Shown here one piece after another: positions 17,272-25,221 of a DNA stretch of 64,000 nucleotides. This stretch comes from Gammaproteobacteria bacterium (GTDB lineage Bacteria; Pseudomonadota; Gammaproteobacteria; Steroidobacterales; Rariloculaceae), in contig PKRJ01000016.1 in assembly GCA_017577365.1 (NCBI GenBank), forward strand, positions 1 through 64,000, given 5' to 3'. Within the stretch, counting starts at the first letter, position 1. Each line of letters starts with the position of its first letter. Below the pieces are notes generated by a model. It was not told the origin of the DNA, ran no database searches, and worked only from the letters and a program-made list of their open reading frames with translations. The position numbers were made by a program, and so were the translations under genes.

Positions 17272-17308
17272 GCTATGCGTCGGAGGTGGGGGCCCTGGCT
17301 AGCCGAAC

Positions 17309-17426
17309 GGCCGTGGTGCGCGCTATCGCTCTTCGCGGGAGCGTGAGCGGCAGGGATGCCGCGACCGCAGCGCACACGGACGTGCTTGCAGCGGTCCCGC
17401 GAAGAGCGATAGCGCGCACCACGGCC
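17309..17426. repeat. 118-bp composite inverted repeat (REP/MITE-like element)
   Basis: Perfect 32-bp arms (17309-17340 and 17395-17426) enclose a 54-base core. The core contains a second perfect hairpin (GCGGCA-GGGA-TGCCGC at 17348-17363) and a weaker one (GCAC-ACGGAC-GTGC). No reading frame fits it. It has the build of a non-coding repeat or miniature mobile element rather than a terminator. A second copy was not noticed elsewhere in this window. Confidence 0.75.
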
Positions 17427-17487
17427 CTGCGGTGGGGTCAATAGCGCGGGAAAGGGGGTACGTGGACTGCCGCGATGCGGCTAACCC

Positions 17488-17516
17488 TTTCGGCCACGCG
17501 GAAAAGCAAGTAGAAT
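17488..17516 (+). promoter_or_regulatory. candidate promoter of the rpsP operon
   Basis: TAGAAT (17511-17516, 5 of 6 to TATAAT) sits 17 bases after TTTCGG (17488-17493, weak -35), about 90 bases before the rpsP start. This is the usual distance for ribosomal operons. Confidence 0.45.
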
Positions 17517-17604
17517 TCCGCGCCTTGCCAGAGCGGTCCAAGGCGGCCGCTCTTTGATTTTCTGACGATCCGACGAGATCGAGAGTAACCGGGATTCGAA
17601 GCTT

Positions 17605-17862
17605 ATGGTGAGGATACGTCTGTCGCGCGGCGGAGCGACGAAGCGCCCCTTCTATCACATCGTCGTCACGGACCGCCGGAACCGCCGCGACGGTCGGTAC
17701 ATCGAGCGCCTCGGCTTCTACAATCCGATCGCGCAAGGCCAGGAGAAGCCGCTCGAGATCAACCTCGAGCGGACGGAGTACTGGCTGCGGCAGGGCGCCC
17801 AGGCGTCCGAGCGCGTCGAGCAGCTGATCAAGCAGTATCGGAGCTCCGTGGCCGTCCAGTAG
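17605..17862 (+). CDS. rpsP: 30S ribosomal protein S16
   Basis: This 85-residue S16 is a 5'-domain assembly protein of the small subunit. It begins MVRIRLSRGGATKRPFYHIV and contains DRRNRRDGRYIERLGFYNP, which is diagnostic. It heads the conserved rpsP-rimM-trmD-rplS operon. Confidence 0.97.
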   Translation: MVRIRLSRGGATKRPFYHIVVTDRRNRRDGRYIERLGFYNPIAQGQEKPLEINLERTEYWLRQGAQASERVEQLIKQYRSSVAVQ

Positions 17863-17892
17863 GCGCGCCGGCTCGAGTTTTGCGCCGGGGCG

Positions 17893-18411
17893 GTGAGTGC
17901 CGACGACTCGAGGAGGGTGACGCTAGGCCGCATTTGCGGCCTGTTCGGCGTCAAGGGCTGGGTCAAGGTCCTGTCCTACACCGAGCCGCGTGAGAATATC
18001 CTCGGCTACGCCGAGTGGTTTCTCGAGCACGGCGGCGCGCTGCACCGCGTCGAGGTCGAGGCGGGGCGTCCCGCCGCGAAGCACGTCGTCGCGAAGCTCC
18101 GCGGCATCGACGATCGGGACGAGGCGCGGCGCTGGCTCGGCGCCGAGATCAGCGTCGAGCGCAGCGCGATGCCGCCGCTCGAGCCGGGCCAGTACTACTG
18201 GGCGGACCTCGAGGGCCTCACGGTCCGAAACTTGCGCGGCGAGACGCTCGGCGAGGTGGATTACTTGATGGCGACAGGAGCGAACGACGTGATCGTGCTG
18301 ACCGGCGGCAGCGACCGGCTGATTCCGTTCGTGCCGCACGTCGTCCGCGACGTCGACCTCGGCGCCGGCGTGATCGTCGTCGATTGGGAGTCGAGCTGGT
18401 GGGAGCAGTGA
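17893..18411 (+). CDS. rimM: ribosome maturation factor RimM
   Basis: RimM binds S19 and assists assembly of the 30S head. The 172 residues hold the RimM beta-barrel (about 8-90; VTLGRICGLFGVKGWVKV) and a PRC barrel (about 95-170; YYWADLEGL, NDVIVLTGGSDRLIPFV). The start is GTG at 17893. The stop abuts trmD, which starts one base later. Confidence 0.96.
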   Translation: MSADDSRRVTLGRICGLFGVKGWVKVLSYTEPRENILGYAEWFLEHGGALHRVEVEAGRPAAKHVVAKLRGIDDRDEARRWLGAEISVERSAMPPLEPGQYYWADLEGLTVRNLRGETLGEVDYLMATGANDVIVLTGGSDRLIPFVPHVVRDVDLGAGVIVVDWESSWWEQ

Positions 18412-18412
18412 G

Positions 18413-19180
18413 ATGTACCGCTTCGGTGTCGTTTCGCTGTTTCCCGAGCTGATCGAGCCGGTCGTCCGGTACGGCGTCGTCGGCCGGGCGCGCGAGCGCG
18501 GGCTGATCGCGCTCGAGCACATGTCACCGCGCGAGTTCGCGTACGACCGGCACCGCACGGTCGACGACCGGCCGTACGGCGGCGGCCCCGGCATGGTGCT
18601 GAAATACGAGCCGATGCGCGACGCGATCCGTGCCCTGCGCGCCCGGATGCCGGCCGGATGCCCCGAGTTCGTGCTGAGCGCGCAGGGGCGGCCGCTCGAT
18701 CAGGCGCTCGTCGCGGAGCTCGCGCGGGCGCCGGGTGTGCTGCTGGTCGCCGGCCGGTACGAAGGCATCGACGAGCGGATCGTCGAAGGCGAGGTGCGCG
18801 AGGAGCTGTCGATCGGCGACTATGTGCTCTCCGGCGGCGAGCTGGCCGCGGCCGTCGTGATCGATGCGGTGACGCGGCTGTTGCCGGGAGTCCTCGGGCA
18901 CGAGGATTCGTCGGCCGAGGACTCGTATAGCACCGGGTTGCTCGATTGTCCGCAGTACACGCGGCCCGAGCACGTCGACGGCATGAGCGTGCCGGAGGTG
19001 CTCCTCACCGGCGATCACGGCGCGGTGAGGCGATGGCGCCTCAAGCAATCGTTGGGGCGGACCTGGCTCAAGCGGCCGGATCTGCTCGAGGGACGGCGGC
19101 TCACGCCCGAGGAGGCGGAGCTGCTCGAGGAATTCAAGCGCGAGGTCGGTGCCGCCCCGCGGAAGATCGCGGGCCGATAG
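18413..19180 (+). CDS. trmD: tRNA (guanine-N1)-methyltransferase TrmD
   Basis: TrmD makes m1G37 in tRNAs reading CUN, CCN and CGG, preventing +1 frameshifts. The 255-residue SPOUT enzyme shows the knot motifs RYEGIDERI and SIGDYVLSGGELAA, and the SAM/tRNA loop containing LDCPQYTRP. The position between rimM and rplS is canonical. Confidence 0.97.
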   Translation: MYRFGVVSLFPELIEPVVRYGVVGRARERGLIALEHMSPREFAYDRHRTVDDRPYGGGPGMVLKYEPMRDAIRALRARMPAGCPEFVLSAQGRPLDQALVAELARAPGVLLVAGRYEGIDERIVEGEVREELSIGDYVLSGGELAAAVVIDAVTRLLPGVLGHEDSSAEDSYSTGLLDCPQYTRPEHVDGMSVPEVLLTGDHGAVRRWRLKQSLGRTWLKRPDLLEGRRLTPEEAELLEEFKREVGAAPRKIAGR

Positions 19181-19210
19181 CGACCGGTTCGAAAGGCAGA
19201 GGGTCTGGCG

Positions 19211-19555
19211 ATGTCGAGACTGATTGACGAGATCGAGCGGGAGCAACTCAAGAACAACATTCCGGATTTCGCGCCGGGCGACACCGTCGTCGTGCAGGTG
19301 AAGGTGAAGGAGGGCGATCGCGAGCGCTTGCAGGCGTACGAGGGCGTCGTCATCGCGAAGCGCAATCGCGGCCTGAACTCGTCGTTCACCGTGCGCAAGA
19401 TCTCGCACGGCGAGGGCGTCGAGCGCGTGTTCCAGACGCATAGCCCGGCGATTGCCGACATCAAGGTCAAGCGTCGCGGCGACGTGCGTCGCGCGAAGCT
19501 CTACTACCTGCGCGAGCGCAGCGGCAAGTCCGCGCGCATCAAGGAAAAGGTCTGA
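19211..19555 (+). CDS. rplS: 50S ribosomal protein L19
   Basis: L19 lies at the 30S-50S interface. The 114 residues include the family blocks FAPGDTVVVQVKVKEG, RLQAYEGVVIAKRNRG, FTVRKISHGEGVERVF and KLYYLRERSGKSARIKE. It is the last gene of the rpsP operon. The TRAP transporter cluster begins about 70 bases downstream on the same strand. Confidence 0.97.
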   Translation: MSRLIDEIEREQLKNNIPDFAPGDTVVVQVKVKEGDRERLQAYEGVVIAKRNRGLNSSFTVRKISHGEGVERVFQTHSPAIADIKVKRRGDVRRAKLYYLRERSGKSARIKEKV

Positions 19556-19626
19556 AGCCATTCCGGCGAGAGCGCGGCGTTATCGACCGACGCCGCCGTG
19601 CGTTGCTGCACGGAGCGCCGTTTCCG

Positions 19627-20520
19627 ATGAGCGCGACAGGCTGGAACCCGATCTCGGGCGGTCCCCGCGCCGCCCGACGCGCGCCGCTCGCGGCCTTCAT
19701 CTGTGCCGCGGCCGTGCTCCTTTCCGGCTGCGCGGGGCTTGTCGGCTCGGTCGCGTCCGACACGCTGTCCGCGGCCATCCTCGATCAGGACGATCCGGCG
19801 CTGATCGAGGCAGGCGCGCCCGCGTATCTCCTGCTCATCGACGGTCTGATCGCGCGTAACCCCGACGACGTCGCGCTGCTCTCCGCCGGCGCCCGGCTGT
19901 TCGCGCTGTACGGCTCGCGCTTCGCGGCGAGCCCCGAGCGCGCCATCGCGCTGACGTCGAAGGCCCGCCGTTACGGTCAACGCGCCCTCTGCCTGCGCCA
20001 AGATTGGGCGTGCGACGCGGATCACACCGATTTCGATCGATTCGTCGAGCAGTTGAGCCGGGTCACACGCCGCGACGTCGACGTCCTGTACGCTTACGCG
20101 GTGAGCTGGCTGAGTCATCTGGACGCGACGAGCGACGACTGGAGCGCGGTCGCGGAGCTGTCGTGGATCGAAGCGACGCTCGAGCGCGTGCTCGAGCTCG
20201 ATCCGACGCACGCGGACGGCGCGGTGCACGGTTATCTCGGCATACTGAACGCGCTGCGTCCGCCTTCGCTCGGCGGGCGCCCCGAAGTGGCGCAAGAGTA
20301 TTTCGAGCGTGCGATCGAGCTTTCGGGCGGGCGAGATCTTTCCATCAAGGTAGAATATGCACGCCGCTATGCGCGGCTCGTCTTCGACCAGGAGCTGCAC
20401 GACCGATTGCTGGCCGACGTGCTCGAGGCTCCCGTCGAGGCGCCGGGGTTGACGCTGTTCAACGTGCTCGCGAAGGAGGACGCCGAGCAGCTTCTTGCAT
20501 CCTCGAAGGAATACTTCTGA
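19627..20520 (+). CDS. TRAP-associated lipoprotein TatT
   Basis: This 297-residue TPR-like lipoprotein of the TatT family has a lipobox LSGC at 32-35 and no other membrane segment. Helical repeat pairs fill residues 60-297, including LELDPTHADGAVHGYLGIL. In Treponema the TatT trimer binds the DctP-like protein TatP and is thought to pass hydrophobic ligands to it. Here it directly precedes dctP with a TGATG overlap. The ATG at 19627 has GGAG 11 bases upstream; a TTG at 19603 is possible. Confidence 0.85.
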   Translation: MSATGWNPISGGPRAARRAPLAAFICAAAVLLSGCAGLVGSVASDTLSAAILDQDDPALIEAGAPAYLLLIDGLIARNPDDVALLSAGARLFALYGSRFAASPERAIALTSKARRYGQRALCLRQDWACDADHTDFDRFVEQLSRVTRRDVDVLYAYAVSWLSHLDATSDDWSAVAELSWIEATLERVLELDPTHADGAVHGYLGILNALRPPSLGGRPEVAQEYFERAIELSGGRDLSIKVEYARRYARLVFDQELHDRLLADVLEAPVEAPGLTLFNVLAKEDAEQLLASSKEYF

Positions 20521-21566
20521 TGACGGAGAGCCACGTCCTGCGACGCGTTCTGAAGCTGGCCGCGCTGCTCGTCGGCGCCCTCGCCGTGGTCTCTCCCGCG
20601 GCGGGCGTCGAGCTCAAGATCGCGACGATCGCGCCGGACGGCTCGCACTGGATGCGGGAAATGCGCGCCGCTGCCGCCGAGATCAAGGAGCGCACGGGCG
20701 GCGGCGTCGAGATCAAGTTCTATCCCGGCGGCGTGATGGGTAACGACGCGCAGGTGCTGCGCAAGATCCGCATCGGCCAGCTCCACGGCGGCGCGTTCAC
20801 GGCAGGCGGTCTCGCGGAGCGCTACAGCGCGCTGAACCTCTACGGGATGCCGCTCTTGTTCCGTTCGCTCGACGAGGTCGATTACGTGCGCATGCACCTC
20901 GATCCCGTGTTGAAGAAAGGGCTCGAGGAGGCCGGATTCGTCAGCTTCGGGTTCATCGAAGGCGGCTTCGCCAACCTGATGTCCAACTTCCCGGTGCGAA
21001 GCCTCGACGACATGCGCCGGCGCAAGGTCTGGGTGGCCGAGGGCGACGCGATCAACTTCGCAGCGATGGAATCGCTCGGGCTTTCGCCCGTCGTGCTGCC
21101 GGTCACCGACGTCCTGACGGGCTTGCAGACGGGGCTGCTCGACGTGGCGGCCGCGTCGCCGGTCGCGGCGCTCGTGCTGCAATGGCACACGAAGGTGCGT
21201 TATCTGACCGATGTGCCGGTCTCGTATTCCATGGGTTTGCTCGCGATCGACCGGCGCGTTTACGAGCGCATTCCCGCAGAGCACCGCGCGATTTTCGAAG
21301 AGGTCGTCACGCGCACCGTCGCGCAGCTCGACGCGGCGGCACGCGAGGACAACCACCGTGCCCGCGAGGTGCTCGAGCGCTACGGCGTCGAGTTCGTCAC
21401 GGTCGAGCCGGCGGACGTCGAGCAGCTTCGCGAGCGCGTGGCCGCGATCTACCCCGAGCTCGAGGCGCGGGCCGACGTCGACGCCGATCTGATGCGCCGC
21501 ATGCTCGGACTGCTCGAGGAGTATCGCGCCGGGCACCGTAGCCAGGTAGCCGAGCGGGGGAATTGA
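20520..21566 (+). CDS. dctP: TRAP transporter substrate-binding protein DctP
   Basis: This is the periplasmic receptor of a tripartite ATP-independent transporter. The 348 residues begin with a signal peptide (1-29, cleavage after SPAAG or nearby) and then the DctP fold: LKIATIAPDGSHWM, KFYPGGVMGNDAQVLRKIR, the conserved GMPLLFRS and ALVLQWHTKVRYLTDVP. The start overlaps the TatT stop (TGATG). Pairing with TatT suggests a hydrophobic or otherwise unusual ligand. The substrate cannot be read from the sequence. Confidence 0.93.
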   Translation: MTESHVLRRVLKLAALLVGALAVVSPAAGVELKIATIAPDGSHWMREMRAAAAEIKERTGGGVEIKFYPGGVMGNDAQVLRKIRIGQLHGGAFTAGGLAERYSALNLYGMPLLFRSLDEVDYVRMHLDPVLKKGLEEAGFVSFGFIEGGFANLMSNFPVRSLDDMRRRKVWVAEGDAINFAAMESLGLSPVVLPVTDVLTGLQTGLLDVAAASPVAALVLQWHTKVRYLTDVPVSYSMGLLAIDRRVYERIPAEHRAIFEEVVTRTVAQLDAAAREDNHRAREVLERYGVEFVTVEPADVEQLRERVAAIYPELEARADVDADLMRRMLGLLEEYRAGHRSQVAERGN

Positions 21567-22057
21567 GCGCCGCCGGCCGCGAGTCCTGGCTCGATCGCGC
21601 GGACCGCATCGGTCGTCGCATCGAGAACGCCTTGCTCGTCGTCGGCTTCAGCGCGCTGGCGTTGCTCGCCGGCGCGCAGATCGTGCTGCGCAACGTCTTC
21701 TCGGTCGGCATCGTCTGGGGCGATCCGCTCACCAGGATCCTCGTGCTCTGGCTCGCGCTGATCGGCGCGATCGCCGCGAGCCGCGACCGCAAGCACATCG
21801 CGATCGAGCTCGCCGACCGGATTCTCCCGCCTTCGTTGCGGCGCATCGTCGTCGTGATCAGGAGCGCGTTTGCCGCCGCGATCAGCGCCGCCGTCGCGTG
21901 GTATGCGTTCTCGTTCGTGCGGGAATCGTACGAGTACGGAGACACGCTGCTCGATCTGCCGGCGTGGTGGTTCCAGGCCGTGATGCCCGTCGCCTTCGCG
22001 CTGATCGCGTACCGGTATCTGCTGCGCGCGACCGCGGCCGCGCTCGGCCGAGAGTGA
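21563..22057 (+). CDS. dctQ: TRAP transporter small permease DctQ
   Basis: The 164-residue product has four membrane helices (about 24-46, 57-75, 95-118, 137-156) and the DctQ pattern (VWGDPLTRILVLWLALIGA, RKHIAIELAD). It starts with TTG at 21563, overlapping the dctP stop by four bases. It forms the membrane unit with DctM. Confidence 0.92.
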   Translation: MSAAGRESWLDRADRIGRRIENALLVVGFSALALLAGAQIVLRNVFSVGIVWGDPLTRILVLWLALIGAIAASRDRKHIAIELADRILPPSLRRIVVVIRSAFAAAISAAVAWYAFSFVRESYEYGDTLLDLPAWWFQAVMPVAFALIAYRYLLRATAAALGRE

Positions 22058-22061
22058 GATC

Positions 22062-23312
22062 ATGGTCGGCGCGAGCGCTCTGCTGGTCTTGCTCGCCGTG
22101 CTCGGCGCGCCGCTGTTCGCGATCATCGCGGCGGGCGCGATGATCGGCTTCTCGCGGGCGGAGATCGACCTGTCCGTCGTCGCGATCGAGTTCTTCGGGA
22201 TCGCCGAGACGCCGGTGCTCGTCGCGATTCCGCTCTTCACGTTCGCGGGGTTCTTGCTGAGCGAGGGCGGGGCGCCGCAGCGGCTCGTGCGTTTGTCACG
22301 CGCGCTGCTCGGCTGGCTGCCGGGCGGGCTCGCGATGATCGCGCTCGCGGTGTGCGCGCTCTTCACGGCGTTCACCGGCGCTTCCGGCGTGACGATCATC
22401 GCGCTCGGCGCGTTGCTGTATCCCGCGCTCGTCGAGGCGGGCTACGAGCGCCGCTTCAGCCTCGGGCTCGTCACCGCGTCCGGGAGCCTCGGCCTGCTGT
22501 TCGCGCCGTCGCTGCCGCTGATCCTGTACGGCATCGTCGCGGAAGCGCCGATCGACGATCTGTTTCTCGCCGGAATCCTGCCCGGCCTGCTGATGGTCGT
22601 CTTGCTTTGCCTTTACAGCTTTTTCCGCAATCGGCACGCCGCCCGAGCCGCGGGCTCGGCGCGCGACGTGATCGACGCGGTCCTGGCCGCGAAATGGGAG
22701 CTGCCGCTGCCGGTCGTCGTGCTCGGCGGGATCTACAGCGGCTATTTCGCCGTCTCGGAAGCCGCGGCGGTGACGGTGCTGTACGTCTTCGCCGTCGAGA
22801 TGCTCATCCTACGCGAGATCCGCTGGCGCGAGCTGCCGCGTATCGTGCGGGAGTCGATGGTGCTCGTTGGCGCGATACTGACGATTCTCGGCATGTCGCT
22901 TGCATCGACGAATTATCTCATCGACACGGGCGTGCCGCAGCGGCTTTTCGAGCTCACGAGCGAGCATGTTTCGGGTCAGAAAACTTTCCTGCTGGCGCTG
23001 CTCGCGTTCCTGCTGGTGCTCGGCGCGATACTGGACATATTCTCGGCGATCGTGCTCGTCGTGCCGCTGATCGTGCCCGTCGCGCTCGAGTACGGCGTGC
23101 ATCCGATCCATCTCGGCATCGTCTTCCTGGCCGCGATGGAGCTCGGTTATCTGACGCCGCCCGTGGGCTTGAATCTCTTCATCTCGAGCCATCGCTTCGG
23201 CAAGGATATTCTCGAGGTGCACTTGGCGACCGTACCGTTCCTTTTGGTATTGTTGGTTTCGGTGCTGATCATCACGTACTGGCCGGCGTTGTCGTTGGCC
23301 TTACTGACCTGA
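22062..23312 (+). CDS. dctM: TRAP transporter large permease DctM
   Basis: The 416-residue polytopic permease carries the sodium-coupled transport path. About 11-12 helices are visible. Recognisable blocks are IPLFTFAGFLLSEGG, TGASGVTIIALGALLYPAL, FAPSLPLILYGIVAEAP and the C-terminal YLTPPVGLNLFISSHRFGK. The ATG is four bases after the dctQ stop. Confidence 0.95.
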   Translation: MVGASALLVLLAVLGAPLFAIIAAGAMIGFSRAEIDLSVVAIEFFGIAETPVLVAIPLFTFAGFLLSEGGAPQRLVRLSRALLGWLPGGLAMIALAVCALFTAFTGASGVTIIALGALLYPALVEAGYERRFSLGLVTASGSLGLLFAPSLPLILYGIVAEAPIDDLFLAGILPGLLMVVLLCLYSFFRNRHAARAAGSARDVIDAVLAAKWELPLPVVVLGGIYSGYFAVSEAAAVTVLYVFAVEMLILREIRWRELPRIVRESMVLVGAILTILGMSLASTNYLIDTGVPQRLFELTSEHVSGQKTFLLALLAFLLVLGAILDIFSAIVLVVPLIVPVALEYGVHPIHLGIVFLAAMELGYLTPPVGLNLFISSHRFGKDILEVHLATVPFLLVLLVSVLIITYWPALSLALLT

Positions 23313-23327
23313 CTGCGCAGGGCGAAT

Positions 23328-25175
23328 ATGAGCAACGGTTCTTTCGGGCGGGGCGTTCGCAGGGTATGGGCCGTCGTCGACGGCTTCCGCAAGCTCGTTC
23401 ATCTGTTCCTGCTGCTCTTCGTGCTGCTCGTGCTCGTCGCGGCGCTTTCACGCCCGCAGCCTCGCGTGCCGGATTCGGCCGCGCTCGTGCTCGCGCCGCA
23501 AGGCCGGCTCGTCGATCAGCTTTCCGGCGATCCGTTCGATCGCGCGCTGGCGCGCGCGCAAGGCTCGCCGTTGCAGGAAACGCTGCTCAAGGACTTGATC
23601 GACGCGATCCGCGCCGCGAAGGACGACGCTCGAATCAAGGCGCTCGTGCTCGACACGAACGGTCTGACGAGTGCGGGCTTGACCAAGCTGCAAGAGCTTG
23701 CCGAGGAGATCGCCGAGTTCAAGGAGAGCGGTAAGCCGGTGATCGCCGCGGCGGACTTCTTCGAGCGCGATCAGTATCACCTCGCCGCGCAGGCCGACGA
23801 GATCTACATGCACCCGATGGGCTACGTGCTGATCGACGGCTACGCGAGCTTCAGGCCGTACTACAAGGAGCTGCTCGACAAGCTCTATATCGATTATCAC
23901 GCGTGGACCGCCGGCGAGTACAAATCGGTCGTCGAGCCGGCCACGCGCAATGGCATGTCGGAGGAAGATCGCGAAGCGACGTCCGAGTACTTGAACGCGC
24001 TGTGGGCGAGTTATCAGGCCGACGTCACCGGTGCGCGTCGGCTCGAGCGCAATGCAATGCAACGGTATGCGGACGAGTTCGTCGCGCTATTACGCGAGGC
24101 GGGCGGCGACCTCGCTCGGCTCGCCGTCGACTATGGCCTCGTCGATGAGCTCGCGTATCGCGACGAGGTCGAAGACAGGATCCGCGAGATCGTCGGCGGC
24201 TCGGAAAACGACGAGCTTCCGACGATCGACCACGAGACTTACCTGGCTGCCGTCAACGGTGAGCCGAGACAGCCGGTGGCGCCGGGCGGCAGCCTCGTCG
24301 GCGTCGTCGTGCTGTCCGGCGAGATCGTCGACGGCCGTCAGCCTCCGGGGAGGATCGGCGGCGATTCCGCGGCCGAGCTGATTCGTCAGGCGCGGGACCA
24401 CGATCGAGTCAAGGCGCTGGTCGTGCGCGTCGACAGCCCGGGAGGCAGCCCGCTCGCGTCGGACGTGATCTTGCGCGAGATCGAGCGCTTTCAGGAGAGC
24501 GGCCGCCCGGTCGTCGTCTCGATGGGCAGCGTGGCGGCCTCCGGCGGCTATTGGATCTCGATGGCCGCGGATGAGATCTGGGCGAGCCCGACGACGCTCA
24601 CCGGTTCCATCGGCGTCGCGATAGAGGTGCCGACGTTCCAGCGCACGCTCGAGCGGATCGGCGTCAACATCGACGGCGTCGGCACGACGAGGCTCGCGGG
24701 CCAGTTCGACAGCTTTCAGGGGCTCGGCGAGGACGTTCGCGACATCCTCGATCAGACGGTCCGGCAGTTGTACGAGCAGTTCGTCGGGAAAGTCGCCAGC
24801 CATCGCGGCCGATCGTTCCAGGAGATCGACGCGGTCGCGCGCGGCAGGGTATGGACCGGCGAGGCGGCGCTCGAGCGCGGGCTCGTCGACAAGCTCGGCG
24901 ATCTCGACGACGCGATCGCGTCGGCGGCGGAGCTCGCGGGCCTCGAGGAAGGACGCTACGGGATCCGATACTTCGAGCCCGAGCTCACGTTCGCCGAGCG
25001 TCTGGCGCTCGGCGTCGTGAAGGTCGCGGCGCCGGTCGTGAAGGCGCTCGATCTCTCCCCCTGGCCGCCGGAGCTTACGACGCTGCTCGAACGTGCCGAG
25101 ACACCGCTTCGCCTGCTCGCGGCGAAGGGCGACCGGCGCGGGCTGTACGCCCACTGCTTCTGCGACGTGCGCTGA
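23328..25175 (+). CDS. sppA: signal peptide peptidase SppA (67K type)
   Basis: SppA is an inner-membrane serine protease that degrades cleaved signal peptides. The 615 residues have one N-terminal membrane anchor (about 23-40) and two tandem S49 domains. The catalytic dyad is Lys199 (AWTAGEYKSVVEP) in the first half and Ser405 (SVAASGGYWIS) in the second, as in the E. coli long form. It lies 15 bases after dctM, probably the last gene of the transcript. Confidence 0.95.
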   Translation: MSNGSFGRGVRRVWAVVDGFRKLVHLFLLLFVLLVLVAALSRPQPRVPDSAALVLAPQGRLVDQLSGDPFDRALARAQGSPLQETLLKDLIDAIRAAKDDARIKALVLDTNGLTSAGLTKLQELAEEIAEFKESGKPVIAAADFFERDQYHLAAQADEIYMHPMGYVLIDGYASFRPYYKELLDKLYIDYHAWTAGEYKSVVEPATRNGMSEEDREATSEYLNALWASYQADVTGARRLERNAMQRYADEFVALLREAGGDLARLAVDYGLVDELAYRDEVEDRIREIVGGSENDELPTIDHETYLAAVNGEPRQPVAPGGSLVGVVVLSGEIVDGRQPPGRIGGDSAAELIRQARDHDRVKALVVRVDSPGGSPLASDVILREIERFQESGRPVVVSMGSVAASGGYWISMAADEIWASPTTLTGSIGVAIEVPTFQRTLERIGVNIDGVGTTRLAGQFDSFQGLGEDVRDILDQTVRQLYEQFVGKVASHRGRSFQEIDAVARGRVWTGEAALERGLVDKLGDLDDAIASAAELAGLEEGRYGIRYFEPELTFAERLALGVVKVAAPVVKALDLSPWPPELTTLLERAETPLRLLAAKGDRRGLYAHCFCDVR

Positions 25176-25187
25176 CGCAAGACGTGC

Positions 25188-25206
25188 GCCGTTCCAGGGG
25201 AACGGC
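25188..25206 (+). terminator. hairpin between sppA and the convergent MBL-fold gene
   Basis: GCCGTTCC and GGAACGGC form a perfect 8-bp stem with a 3-base loop. Pairing extends imperfectly outward (AGACG at the left, CGTCT at the right). It lies 12 bases after the sppA stop and could serve both convergent genes. No T-run. Confidence 0.45.
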
Positions 25207-25221
25207 CGTGCGTCTCGTCGT

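Larger units (their letters stand above)
17194..17604. other. ffh-rpsP intergenic region
   Basis: This 410-base gap has no convincing gene. It holds an 8-bp inverted repeat right after ffh (17234-17241 with 17264-17271), the long composite inverted repeat at 17309-17426, and the rpsP promoter and leader from 17488. Confidence 0.7.
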
